IMG/VR virus record: IMGVR_UViG_3300044972_001081 | Span: 1-45,528 of that record | Source: a virus | DNA length: 45,528 bases | Direction: 5' to 3' (one strand) | Shown: in pieces, positions 35,476-43,078 of the stretch | How positions within the stretch are numbered: position 1 is the stretch's first letter | Layout: every line of letters starts with the position of its first letter | Notes under the pieces: generated by a model | Told to the model about the DNA's origin: nothing | What the model saw: the letters and a program-made list of their open reading frames with translations, nothing else | The model's database searches: none | Program-made: the position numbers and the translations under genes

Positions 35476-36752
35476 AATAGATCATCCTCCGTAAATGCTT
35501 TTGTTTTCTTTGAATATGCTGTGCTTCTCTTAACAAAGAAGTCAACATTTTTTGTACTTAAAATTTCTTCAACAAACCAATCTGTGCTTGAAACTGCAAC
35601 TTGATCTACTTCATAAATTGGTTTAATATCAATTGCTTGTAGTGATTGGTTGAAACGATGCTTTAGAAATTCCTTGACGGTCTCTTTTGGAAGGAAGTCT
35701 AGATCTGAATCACCATAGATCCAATCTACAATCATGGACTCTGCCTTATATGCTTCTTTGCAGAGTCGATTTACCTCTGAAATTGTGTCTTTGGTCCACC
35801 AATCTGGATTTTCAGCTTTGATAATGTTAACAAGTTCAAAACCGAATCTAGCATGAATGTCTTCTTCTTTTGAAGTCGCTTCCACTGCATTAGAGATGCC
35901 TTTCAACATATTCTTATGCTTGTTGAAAGCCATCATGATTAGAAATTGCGAGAATAATGAAACATTTTCTACAAACATAGAAAATAGGACAATATTGTGG
36001 AAGTAATCTTTATCATCGACTGGGTTCTGAAGAGCTTGTTCTAGGTATGCAATACGCTTTTTTATTGCAGGAACATCTACTATAGTTTCAAACTCTTCAT
36101 TTAAACCCATGATTTCAATGAGATTTGAATAAGCATCGGCATGGCGAACTTCAGATTCTGCAAATGTTGCGCCGACTGCTTGTACTTCTGGTTTCTTTAG
36201 TCTATCACCGACTTTACCCCAGAATGCTTTGACTTGAACTTCTATTTGTGAAATTGCAAGCATTGCTTTCTTTACAATTTCTACTTCTTCTTTTGTCATT
36301 CTTACTTTCATGTCTTGGATATCAGATGAGTAATTAAATTCTGTATGAACCCAATATGAATGACGGATAGCATCTTTATATTCGTCTAGTTGTGGATACT
36401 CGTAAGGTTTTAAATTAGTTCTTTTACGAAAAATATCTGGCATGTTATTATGGCGATATACAATGTATTCTCTTGCCAGATCGTGTAGGCCCATGTCCAT
36501 TATTACATTTTCAACGGTTCTATGAACTGTATCGACACTTACAATAACATCATTTACTGCACTTTTATTTAAAATATCTGTTACTTCTGTTGCCACTTCT
36601 TCTGGCATTGTTTTACTTCTGATACCGATGGACTTCATTGCTTTAGATACAGCAGTGCTGATCTTGTCTTTGTCATAAACTTCTGTAGTCCCGTTTCGTT
36701 TGGTAACGTAATTTACTGTCTTAGAATGTTCGTTTGTTGAACTATCTAACAT
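35472..36752 (-). CDS. nrdB: Ribonucleotide reductase beta with N-terminal ATP cone
   Basis: NrdB supplies the radical for dNTP synthesis. In this 426-residue protein an ATP cone (about 11-100, VTKRNGTTEVYDKDKI) is fused ahead of the ferritin-like domain. Metal ligands and radical site: E138, E201, H204, Tyr Y208 (EVRHADAY), E262, E297 and H300. The radical tyrosine is present, as in class Ia. Usual NrdB is about 375 residues, the extra length being the cone. The placement of the cone on NrdB rather than NrdA is known in some bacteria and phages but uncommon. The leader has AAAGGG. Confidence 0.95.
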   Translation of the reverse strand: MLDSSTNEHSKTVNYVTKRNGTTEVYDKDKISTAVSKAMKSIGIRSKTMPEEVATEVTDILNKSAVNDVIVSVDTVHRTVENVIMDMGLHDLAREYIVYRHNNMPDIFRKRTNLKPYEYPQLDEYKDAIRHSYWVHTEFNYSSDIQDMKVRMTKEEVEIVKKAMLAISQIEVQVKAFWGKVGDRLKKPEVQAVGATFAESEVRHADAYSNLIEIMGLNEEFETIVDVPAIKKRIAYLEQALQNPVDDKDYFHNIVLFSMFVENVSLFSQFLIMMAFNKHKNMLKGISNAVEATSKEEDIHARFGFELVNIIKAENPDWWTKDTISEVNRLCKEAYKAESMIVDWIYGDSDLDFLPKETVKEFLKHRFNQSLQAIDIKPIYEVDQVAVSSTDWFVEEILSTKNVDFFVKRSTAYSKKTKAFTEDDLF

Positions 36753-36856
36753 ATGTAAGTACCCTTTCGTTTGAATTGTTAATAGAGAAAATAATTCATA
36801 GCCCTAGAAACAGGGTTACAATAAATATATTTAAAGGATTTTTAGTCTGTTTTGGT

Positions 36857-36896
36857 CAACATATGATATTTATTATCTACTATCTTCAACATATTG
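36857..36896. promoter_or_regulatory. Possible pair of NrdR-box-like sites upstream of nrdB
   Basis: CAACATATTG (36887-36896) fits the core of the NrdR-box consensus at 9 of 10 positions and CAACATATGA (36857-36866) at 7 of 10, 30 bp apart. The flanks fit poorly. The 170-base gap between thyA and nrdB otherwise holds a small hairpin (ACTTGTT/AACAAGT) and AT-rich sequence. Confidence 0.35.
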
Positions 36897-36923
36897 ACTT
36901 GTTACAACAAGTTACCAAAATTT

Positions 36924-37811
36924 CTATACGGCCATAGTTGCTTTTATAGTATCATGACTTTGATAGTTTGTCAACTTAAAACAGTCTACATCATTCAATC
37001 TAAAACCACTTTTCAATCTATCTTCCAAATCAAACTCAGTGTCAATTTCCAGCCCGGGTAATGGATATTCTTCTCTTGAAAGTTGTTCTCGAACTTGATC
37101 AAAGTGATTTGAATAAATGTGTGCATCGCCAATTGTGTGCACATAGTCACCGACTCCAAGACCAACTTCTTTTGCAAGAATATGAGTCAAAAGTGCGTAT
37201 GATGCAATATTAAATGGGACACCCAGAAACACATCTGCGCTTCTTTGATACATTTGGCAATTCAACTTGCCGTTAATAACCCTAAACTGGGCGAATGCAT
37301 GACACGGAGGGAGTGCCATTTCATGTAGCTGGTTAGGGTTCCATGCTGATAGGATAATTCGTCTTGAATCTGGATTGGTTCTAAGTTGGTGTAGTATGGT
37401 TGTGATTTGGTCGACACCATTGTCGACCGAGAACCCGCCGAATTTACGCCACTGGAAACCATAAACGGGTCCGAGCTCTTTTGTAAACTCGTTGTTGATA
37501 TAGCCGAGGTCCTTACCCTGTTTATCGGCATTTGCAGTCCAGATTGTATTTCTTCCAACCAATTCCACTCGGTGTTTACCAAATGTGAGTTCTGAAAGCC
37601 GTCTTTCATCTGTACTTCCTTCAAGGAACCAGAGAATTTCTCCGACGACTGATTTCCACGCAAGCTTTTTCGTTGTAACCGCCGGGAAACCTGCCGAGAG
37701 ATCGAACCGCATTTGATATCCGAAAATGGATCGTGTTCCCACTCCAGTTCTGTCATTTACATCTTCTCCATGTTCTAAAATATCTTCTAATAGCTTATGA
37801 TATTGTTTCAT
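36924..37811 (-). CDS. thyA: Thymidylate synthase
   Basis: It makes dTMP from dUMP with methylene-tetrahydrofolate. The 295-residue product has RTGVGT near the start, the active-site LPPCHAF with C170, and QRSADVFLGVPFN. The ATG at 37811 overlaps the folA stop as ATGA, so it is preferred over a TTG four codons upstream. It works with the neighbouring DHFR, which regenerates the folate. Confidence 0.96.
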   Translation of the reverse strand: MKQYHKLLEDILEHGEDVNDRTGVGTRSIFGYQMRFDLSAGFPAVTTKKLAWKSVVGEILWFLEGSTDERRLSELTFGKHRVELVGRNTIWTANADKQGKDLGYINNEFTKELGPVYGFQWRKFGGFSVDNGVDQITTILHQLRTNPDSRRIILSAWNPNQLHEMALPPCHAFAQFRVINGKLNCQMYQRSADVFLGVPFNIASYALLTHILAKEVGLGVGDYVHTIGDAHIYSNHFDQVREQLSREEYPLPGLEIDTEFDLEDRLKSGFRLNDVDCFKLTNYQSHDTIKATMAV

Positions 37812-38290
37812 ACTTTGCTCCAAATACTAAATGATAACCCATCTTGTTCTCGTGATGCCATTTCAGCGTAATCAGAAAGATATTCTTTCATCGGAACAAA
37901 AGTATCACATTGATAGTCACCAGGAATATGTGTTGTATAGATATTATCACATAAATGTAATGTTTGTTTATAGATATCAGCTCCACCGATAAACCAAGTT
38001 TTTAGATCGGGGTATTCGAGTTTCAAAAGACGAATTAGTTTATCCATATCTCCAAAATAGCGACCATCGGGTTCACCTTTTATTTCAGATCTTGTAACAA
38101 CAATATTAGTTCTATTGGGCAATTTTTTATTACCTAATGATTCCCATGTTTTCCTGCCCATCACAACAACATGACCATTTGTACATTCTCTAAACCATTT
38201 CATATCAGCCGGATTATGTGGCCAGGGCAGCCCACCATTTTTACCAATACCATAATTGTCATCATGGGCTAAAATTGCATTTATCGTCAT
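37808..38290 (-). CDS. folA: Dihydrofolate reductase
   Basis: The 160-residue product has the DHFR landmarks GKNGGLPWPHNPADMKWF, VVMGRKTWESL, and WFIGGADIYKQ. It reduces dihydrofolate with NADPH and is first in the folA-thyA-nrdB-nrdA string. The ribosome site is ACGGAGAT. A weak TTTACA-N17-TATTTA lies just upstream. Confidence 0.95.
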   Translation of the reverse strand: MTINAILAHDDNYGIGKNGGLPWPHNPADMKWFRECTNGHVVVMGRKTWESLGNKKLPNRTNIVVTRSEIKGEPDGRYFGDMDKLIRLLKLEYPDLKTWFIGGADIYKQTLHLCDNIYTTHIPGDYQCDTFVPMKEYLSDYAEMASREQDGLSFSIWSKV

Positions 38291-38303
38291 AATATCTCCG
38301 TTT

Positions 38304-38311
38304 TATAAATA
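38304..38311 (+). promoter_or_regulatory. Late promoter for the plus-strand genes
   Basis: Exact TATAAATA on the plus strand, 71 bases before the ATG at 38382, the only late-type motif facing the plus-strand pair. It lies within the folA upstream region on the other strand. Confidence 0.7.
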
Positions 38312-38381
38312 CTCAGTGAAATTCGTTCTGTAAATATTTGACCTATACCATGAATTTCATCACTAGAAAGGGAATAGGTCG

Positions 38382-38714
38382 ATGAATATAGGAATACTTG
38401 GAATGTATATGTATTTACCAATAATTGCCTTAATAGTTGGTCTTGGTTTTGTATTTTTCTCCGGTGACGTGTTTAGATATCCGTGTCAAGATCCATTAAA
38501 TTGGGAAAATGCAGAGTGCAAACCACCAGTTTGTAAAGCTGCAGGCTTGTGTACAGAAGATCTAATAAAATTTGATACTACCACAATAGAAGAAAAAATT
38601 ACCGAAGATGTAATTGCTACTGATAATATGTCCGCTGTAGATGCTTTTATTGAAGATACTCCAGTAATTAATGACCAATTAAACACATGCGAAGGGTCGT
38701 CAAATGTCCAATAA
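38382..38714 (+). CDS. Conserved T4-like membrane-anchored protein
   Basis: The 110-residue product has an N-terminal membrane helix (about 8-27) and a conserved Cys-rich stretch YPCQDPLNWENAECKPPVC...GLC that I recognise from T4-like marine phages. The part after the helix is probably in the periplasm, where the cysteines may pair. It overlaps the next gene by 11 bases. Expressed late, if the motif at 38304 is used. Function unknown. Confidence 0.78.
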   Translation: MNIGILGMYMYLPIIALIVGLGFVFFSGDVFRYPCQDPLNWENAECKPPVCKAAGLCTEDLIKFDTTTIEEKITEDVIATDNMSAVDAFIEDTPVINDQLNTCEGSSNVQ

Positions 38715-39003
38715 AAGAAAAACAGAAATTACCATAGAACTATTAAATGCTAAACTTAGATTCATTGTTGGAATTTGTCTAGCGTTTACTCTTACAGGAA
38801 CAATTTTTGCTGTTTTATACTCGTTGATACATGTTACTCAACCCATGTATACTTCACCTAATGATCAGCAATTCTTTGAATTAATACAACCGATTGCAAC
38901 ATTTTTAACTGGAACACTTTCTGGTATTATGCTCGGTGGTGCAACTATATCAGGCCGCAGAAAAGAAGACGATGAAGACTCAGTAACTGAAACAAAAGAA
39001 TAA
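38704..39003 (+). CDS. Two-helix membrane protein
   Basis: The 99-residue product has membrane helices at about 18-42 and 60-82 and an acidic C-terminal tail. It is the second gene of the late plus-strand pair and ends at the terminator 39019-39049. Its topology resembles small phage holin-type or envelope proteins, but no family is recognised. Confidence 0.75.
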   Translation: MSNKRKTEITIELLNAKLRFIVGICLAFTLTGTIFAVLYSLIHVTQPMYTSPNDQQFFELIQPIATFLTGTLSGIMLGGATISGRRKEDDEDSVTETKE

Positions 39004-39018
39004 AGTAAATACATACTG

Positions 39019-39049
39019 AAAGGTTGGTGCTTTATGCGCCAACCTTTTT
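39019..39049. terminator. Bidirectional terminator
   Basis: AAAGGTTGGTGC-TTTAT-GCGCCAACCTTTTT, a 12-bp stem. It ends the plus-strand pair and, from the other side, the primase gene, whose last codons (KKVGA, stop) lie inside the hairpin. Confidence 0.9.
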
Positions 39050-40051
39050 CCACGACATCATTTTTAAATTAGCTTTCAGACCTTTGTACGTATTATCTAA
39101 TAATACTTTTTCAATATCAGTCATACCATTCATTACCATTTCATTAATATCTTTGCCTGGTAAATTAGATGGCCAAATGCATATTGAATAACCATCACGG
39201 ATAACTTTTTCCATTCGTTTGTGAATTTCTTTATTTCTTGGTTCAGAATCAAATACAAAAATTGCATTTTCAGGATTCTTTAAACCAGAAACATTACCAT
39301 CAGCACCTGCCATGGCAACAGCATTTGATAAAAACATACTATCAATTGCACCTTCAACAACAAAGTATCTTTTGGTAAAATCAACTTTATCAAGTCCAAA
39401 AACTTTTGGAACTTCTTCCAACATAATTGTAATATAGCGAAGACCATTTGGTTTAAACCCACGAGCAGATAATCCAAATACCTTTCCTTCACCATCAATA
39501 AAAGGTATTATTAAACGAGGTTCATCTTTGACCACATTAGGAAATTTATTCGGAATTAATGTATTGATCCATGTCATAAATTTCGGTGCATAATATAGTC
39601 TATAATGCTGAGCTGTAGGTATCTGTCGTTTATCAATATATTGTTTTACTGGATGGTCAAACGCAAGTTGACTAATCTTTTTGATAGTCTTTAGTGGATT
39701 GACATATTTCTTAAAATCTGGTTTTGATGATTTTAATTGATCCAAAGGCTGTGGCTGGGCATCTTTGGCATTTTTCATATATTTTTCAGTGATATAATCA
39801 TTATATACAAGGTTATCAACATCTTTTAGAAATGTTTTGAATGTCTTGCTTGCATAACAATTATGACAATAAAAATGAAATGAATTGTTCTTTTCAAGTA
39901 ACCAGCCGCGGGCCTTTACTCTGCTTTTCTGTGAATCGAGACATACAGGACATCTGAAATTTATTTTATATGGGTTGGTCGATTTAACTTTAAATCTTTC
40001 TAGCCTAGAAGACAAAAGCATAGTATATTGAAGATCGACATAGTCAACCAT
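39032..40051 (-). CDS. DNA primase, T4 gp61 type
   Basis: The primase makes RNA primers at the replication fork. The 339-residue product (T4 gp61 has 342) has an N-terminal zinc ribbon FRCPVC...FYCHNC (about 33-66) and a Toprim domain with FVVEGAIDS, MAGADGN and FVFDSEPRN. It has its own promoter (40086-40113). A helicase partner (gp41 type) is not in the window. The end of the gene is overprinted by the terminator. Confidence 0.93.
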   Translation of the reverse strand: MVDYVDLQYTMLLSSRLERFKVKSTNPYKINFRCPVCLDSQKSRVKARGWLLEKNNSFHFYCHNCYASKTFKTFLKDVDNLVYNDYITEKYMKNAKDAQPQPLDQLKSSKPDFKKYVNPLKTIKKISQLAFDHPVKQYIDKRQIPTAQHYRLYYAPKFMTWINTLIPNKFPNVVKDEPRLIIPFIDGEGKVFGLSARGFKPNGLRYITIMLEEVPKVFGLDKVDFTKRYFVVEGAIDSMFLSNAVAMAGADGNVSGLKNPENAIFVFDSEPRNKEIHKRMEKVIRDGYSICIWPSNLPGKDINEMVMNGMTDIEKVLLDNTYKGLKANLKMMSWKKVGA

Positions 40052-40085
40052 TTCTAATCACCTATTAATGTAATATTATTGTACC

Positions 40086-40113
40086 ATTATATATTCAAGT
40101 TGAAATTTGTCAA
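40086..40113 (-). promoter_or_regulatory. Promoter of the primase gene
   Basis: TTGACA (40113-40108), 16 bases, TATAAT (40091-40086), both hexamers perfect. The TGA of the -35 is the stop of the 40110-40574 gene. Confidence 0.9.
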
Positions 40114-40574
40114 CCGAAAAATATCGCCCAAGGTAATTTATTGATTATAAAGAGTAGAACTGCACCGATTCCTAGAATGTACCAGCGCCAGTTTTCTAGT
40201 GCCTGTATTCTTTTATCTTGGGTTTCAAGTTTTTCTGACATATTCCTGTTCATATTTTCAATAGAATCCAATAGTTCACGATGATGGCGCTCTCTTTCTT
40301 TCTGAGATGTTTCTTTCATATCATCAAACTTTGTTGTTAATTCTTTTCGAAATTGTACTTCTTCATCGTTGTGTTTTTTAATTGTCTCTTCGAGTGTTGT
40401 CACTCTTTTTTCATTATTTTCCAAGATATTTTCCTGAACTGCGATAGTTTTAAGTATTTCAGACATTTGACCAACAGCGCTGTCTATTTTAGTAAAAACA
40501 TACTCAATCTGCTTTATATCTTTTTGTATCAATGCAATGTCGGTTTTTAAACTATTGATTTCATTGTCTACCAT
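40110..40574 (-). CDS. Coiled-coil membrane protein (XhlA-like shape)
   Basis: The product is about 154 residues: a long charged coiled coil (about 1-125), then RIQALENWRWYILGIGAVLL leading into a C-terminal membrane helix. This shape resembles XhlA-type lysis accessory proteins. It follows the holin gene and overlaps it. The ATG at 40574 has GAGGATG upstream. The stop is in the primase promoter -35. Function inferred from shape and place. Confidence 0.7.
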   Translation of the reverse strand: MVDNEINSLKTDIALIQKDIKQIEYVFTKIDSAVGQMSEILKTIAVQENILENNEKRVTTLEETIKKHNDEEVQFRKELTTKFDDMKETSQKERERHHRELLDSIENMNRNMSEKLETQDKRIQALENWRWYILGIGAVLLFIINKLPWAIFFG

Positions 40575-40875
40575 TGGTGACATCCTCGTACTCAGTTTTT
40601 AATCGTTGGATTTTTTCGTTACCACGAGTCCAAGCAGCAACACCAAGAACTGCGCCCATTGCAGCATGGAAAATACCGCCTGATAGTAAAGTCAAAGGAC
40701 TCCATTGCAATGATACTACACCTGTCACACCATATACCTGCACAATACTCCAAAAGATTGGAAATACTATAAAATCGAACAAGATAATAACCATATAAAC
40801 TACGGCCATCATAGGTCGCCAATATTTTTGTAACCAGGTATCTGCTTTCATATGCTTATTTATATTGTGATTCAT
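40561..40875 (-). CDS. Holin (three-helix type)
   Basis: The product is up to 104 residues with hydrophobic segments at about 22-44, 46-57 and 61-81 and the KADTWLQKYWRPMMAVVYM start and charged end of the 3-TM phage holin family. It should make the inner-membrane hole for the endolysin at 43079. It overlaps the o-spanin gene. The start may instead be the ATG at 40851 (MKADTW); neither has a strong ribosome site. Confidence 0.8.
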   Translation of the reverse strand: MNHNINKHMKADTWLQKYWRPMMAVVYMVIILFDFIVFPIFWSIVQVYGVTGVVSLQWSPLTLLSGGIFHAAMGAVLGVAAWTRGNEKIQRLKTEYEDVTNGRQ

Positions 40876-41200
40876 ATATAGCTATAATCTTCTTCTGTTG
40901 ATCAATTAGTGCTCTCACATCAGATAAATTTAATGCTATATTTTCATATCCGCTAGTAGTCAATGCAAAGAATACAACTTCACCAGTTTTAATTTCTTTA
41001 AATTTTTCAACTGCATTTTCGGGAGTTATGATAATCCATTTAACTTCACGTAATCTAAGTTGATCTACTGTAGGAACTACTGGTGCTGGTTTTTGTATTT
41101 CAATAGTTCTAACTTCGACCGGTTTTACTGGTTCTATTTTAGTAGATGATCCGCAAGCTGCAAGAAAAACAATAGATGATAGCATTACATATTTTATCAC
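40856..41200 (-). CDS. Outer-membrane lipoprotein, o-spanin (Rz1) candidate
   Basis: The 114-residue product has a lipoprotein signal with lipobox LAAC (YVMLSSIVFLAACGSS). A Pro/Val/Glu-rich stretch follows, then a globular C-terminal half, so it is longer than usual Rz1. The start is GTG at 41200, overlapping the upstream TGA (GTGA). Its position after an N-anchored coiled-coil protein (41197) is that of a spanin pair. Confidence 0.75.
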   Translation of the reverse strand: MIKYVMLSSIVFLAACGSSTKIEPVKPVEVRTIEIQKPAPVVPTVDQLRLREVKWIIITPENAVEKFKEIKTGEVVFFALTTSGYENIALNLSDVRALIDQQKKIIAIYESQYK

Positions 41201-41670
41201 TGCTTCAACTCCAAGAATAACCAGGGACATTCCGAATTAAATTGGCGCTCAGTTGTTGCCGCCATTTCTTTTTCATTTAGCGGCGCGCCGGACATCAATT
41301 CAAAACATCTTGTTGCATTTGACGAAGCACTATTTATAGTTCTTTCTACAAGACCTGGTTTTGCTGCGGCAAGAGCGCCTAGTTCATGACGACCTAGGCG
41401 CTCTTTTAACTCGTTATTTTGTAATCGTACTATTTGAAACTCAGACTGTACTCGTGAAAAATCTTCTTGAACTTGTTGATATGATGCTTGTAGATTATCA
41501 ATAGTTTGAACATTTTGATTATTAGCATTAGTAATAGTAAGATTATTTGCTTCAAGGGTAGCAGTATTTTCTATAAGTTGAGCAAGTTTCTTTTGAGTAC
41601 TATAATAATAGGCGCCGGCAGCACTACTCATTAAAGCAACTAAAACACCTATGATAATCCACGATTGCAT
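41197..41670 (-). CDS. Inner-membrane coiled-coil protein, i-spanin (Rz) candidate
   Basis: The 157-residue product has an N-terminal membrane helix (about 3-24), a coiled coil (about 28-95), and a conserved KPGLVERTINSAS...RCFELMSGAPL...ATTERQFNSECPW end that I recognise from T4-like marine phages. The N-in anchor plus periplasmic coiled coil is the i-spanin layout. It overlaps the lipoprotein gene. An exact TATAAATA inside it (41338-41331) may be chance. Confidence 0.75.
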   Translation of the reverse strand: MQSWIIIGVLVALMSSAAGAYYYSTQKKLAQLIENTATLEANNLTITNANNQNVQTIDNLQASYQQVQEDFSRVQSEFQIVRLQNNELKERLGRHELGALAAAKPGLVERTINSASSNATRCFELMSGAPLNEKEMAATTERQFNSECPWLFLELKQ

Positions 41671-41673
41671 TTA

Positions 41674-42330
41674 TTAATCTCTTGTAAGCTTCTTGATTGC
41701 TAAATCAACACCTGCAAGGCGCTTAGCTGCCTTTTCGCGTGGTGCATTAACATCTTTGTTGGTGGTTTTCATGATACTGCGCATCTTGTCTTTATCATCA
41801 TAAGACATATGACGGTTCATCATACGATCCATTTCATCGGACTGTGCTTTCTTTTCACCATATTTAATAGCATTTGAGGCAGCATTATCTGCAGCTTTGC
41901 TTACATATGATGCAAGTGTTGACTTTTTAAGTTCGTCAAGTTCTTCAGCTTCTTCAGACATCTTTACTTCGCCACTGCGACGCTTAAGGGCCATTGCACG
42001 ACCGGCTGCTCTCTTCTTAAGAGTCTCGGTGTCTTTGCCGTCTTTAGACCAATCACCACCACCGACCATCATTTTGCCGGTGATGTCTCTGCCTTGCTCA
42101 CCAGCCTTATTGTAATAGTTACGGACAGTGTCTTTTGAGAGTTCGTCAAGTTCTTCAGCTTCTTCTTTCATGTCTTCTTCATCATCATCTTCATCTTCTT
42201 CATCTTCATCGTCGCTCATTTTTGCTTCAAGAGCAAGACGAATACGGCCACGAAGTTCTTCTGTAAGTGCTTCTTTTAGATCACGAGGATTTTTATTAAT
42301 TGCCTCTTGAATGATTCTTTGAATTGTCAT
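41674..42330 (-). CDS. Prohead core/internal protein candidate A
   Basis: The 218-residue product starts with a helical module, MTIQRIIQEAINKNP...KEALTEELRGRI, shared at 25 of 38 positions with the next gene. An Asp/Glu run (about 39-55) follows, then two copies of the pattern EELDELxK-T-YxxKA (about 58 and 128) and a Lys/Arg-rich end IKKLTRD. Such proteins in T4-like phages are prohead core or internal virion proteins. The functional call is by resemblance. Confidence 0.68.
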   Translation of the reverse strand: MTIQRIIQEAINKNPRDLKEALTEELRGRIRLALEAKMSDDEDEEDEDDDEEDMKEEAEELDELSKDTVRNYYNKAGEQGRDITGKMMVGGGDWSKDGKDTETLKKRAAGRAMALKRRSGEVKMSEEAEELDELKKSTLASYVSKAADNAASNAIKYGEKKAQSDEMDRMMNRHMSYDDKDKMRSIMKTTNKDVNAPREKAAKRLAGVDLAIKKLTRD

Positions 42331-42354
42331 TTGTCTATCCTTTAGTTGTAAAAA

Positions 42355-43077
42355 TTATTTTTTCTTTGCCGCTTCTTTTGCAGCAGCCGCGGCGGCCTGA
42401 GCTCTTACTTTATCAGCCTCTTTATCCGCTTTTCTTGATGCTCTCATCATATTTTGTGCACCACTATCACGATATGAGATTTCATCAAGTTCTATTTCTT
42501 CATTTGCCTTTTTTCTATTTGCAAATTCAGCCTTATCATATCCTTTATGATAAGCGGTTTCAGCACTATATTTGCCAGAGCGCATTCCAAAATGTGGGCC
42601 ATAACCACGACCTAGTCCGTGTTTAAATGCCATTCTACCAGCTTCTTCGTGTTCACCGGTAGATTTTAGTTTGTCAACAATTTGTCGACCTTCTGCTTCA
42701 CTCAATTCAGTTTCTTCTTTCATCTTAACTGGAGATTCACTTGAAGTAAGGTGCCATTTAGCAGAGTCTTTGGCTGCTGCAAGAGATGATTCAGTACCCA
42801 CTTCGTGCTTTGCAGTATTACCGCCGATCCGAACTGAGTAACCATTACTTCCCATGGAAGAAGTTTTAGTAATTCTACCTACGGGGTTACCATTGTGGTG
42901 AATGTGATGGTCGCCAGAATCCGTTTTCTTAAATGAAACTGATTCATCAAGATTAGCTTCTTCCATCTTTGCGGCAAGTGCTTCGGCAATTCTTGCTTTT
43001 AGTTCTTCAACAAGTGCTTCTTTCATCTCTAAAGGGGCACCGTTTATTGATTCTTGGATTATCTTTTGAATTGTCAT
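42355..43077 (-). CDS. Prohead core/internal protein candidate B
   Basis: The 240-residue product starts MTIQKIIQESINGAP and shares the N-terminal module with the 41674 gene. The middle has GDHHIHHNGNPVGRI and a serine-rich stretch; the end is a Lys/Ala coiled coil (KVRAQAAAAAAKEAAKKK). Ribosome site GGAGCC lies in the endolysin stop. It is probably packaged in the head; inferred. Confidence 0.68.
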   Translation of the reverse strand: MTIQKIIQESINGAPLEMKEALVEELKARIAEALAAKMEEANLDESVSFKKTDSGDHHIHHNGNPVGRITKTSSMGSNGYSVRIGGNTAKHEVGTESSLAAAKDSAKWHLTSSESPVKMKEETELSEAEGRQIVDKLKSTGEHEEAGRMAFKHGLGRGYGPHFGMRSGKYSAETAYHKGYDKAEFANRKKANEEIELDEISYRDSGAQNMMRASRKADKEADKVRAQAAAAAAKEAAKKK

Positions 43078-43078
43078 A

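Noticed and set aside
36734-36937. Plus-strand ORF in the thyA-nrdB gap
   Set aside because: No promoter or ribosome site; AT-rich intergenic sequence gives such frames by chance.
36893-36965. TTGACA-N17-TACTAT within the end of thyA as a promoter for nrdB
   Set aside because: The -10 is poor and lies in coding sequence; not listed without RNA data.
40857-40864. TATAAATA before the holin as late promoter
   Set aside because: It is the Tyr-Lys-stop end of the o-spanin gene and would start the RNA at the holin ATG itself without a ribosome site.
41331-41338. TATAAATA inside the i-spanin gene
   Set aside because: In coding sequence; could serve the o-spanin but chance is likely in AT-rich DNA.
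42128-42310. Serine-only plus-strand ORF
   Set aside because: Antisense of the Asp/Glu run of the 41674 gene; low complexity.
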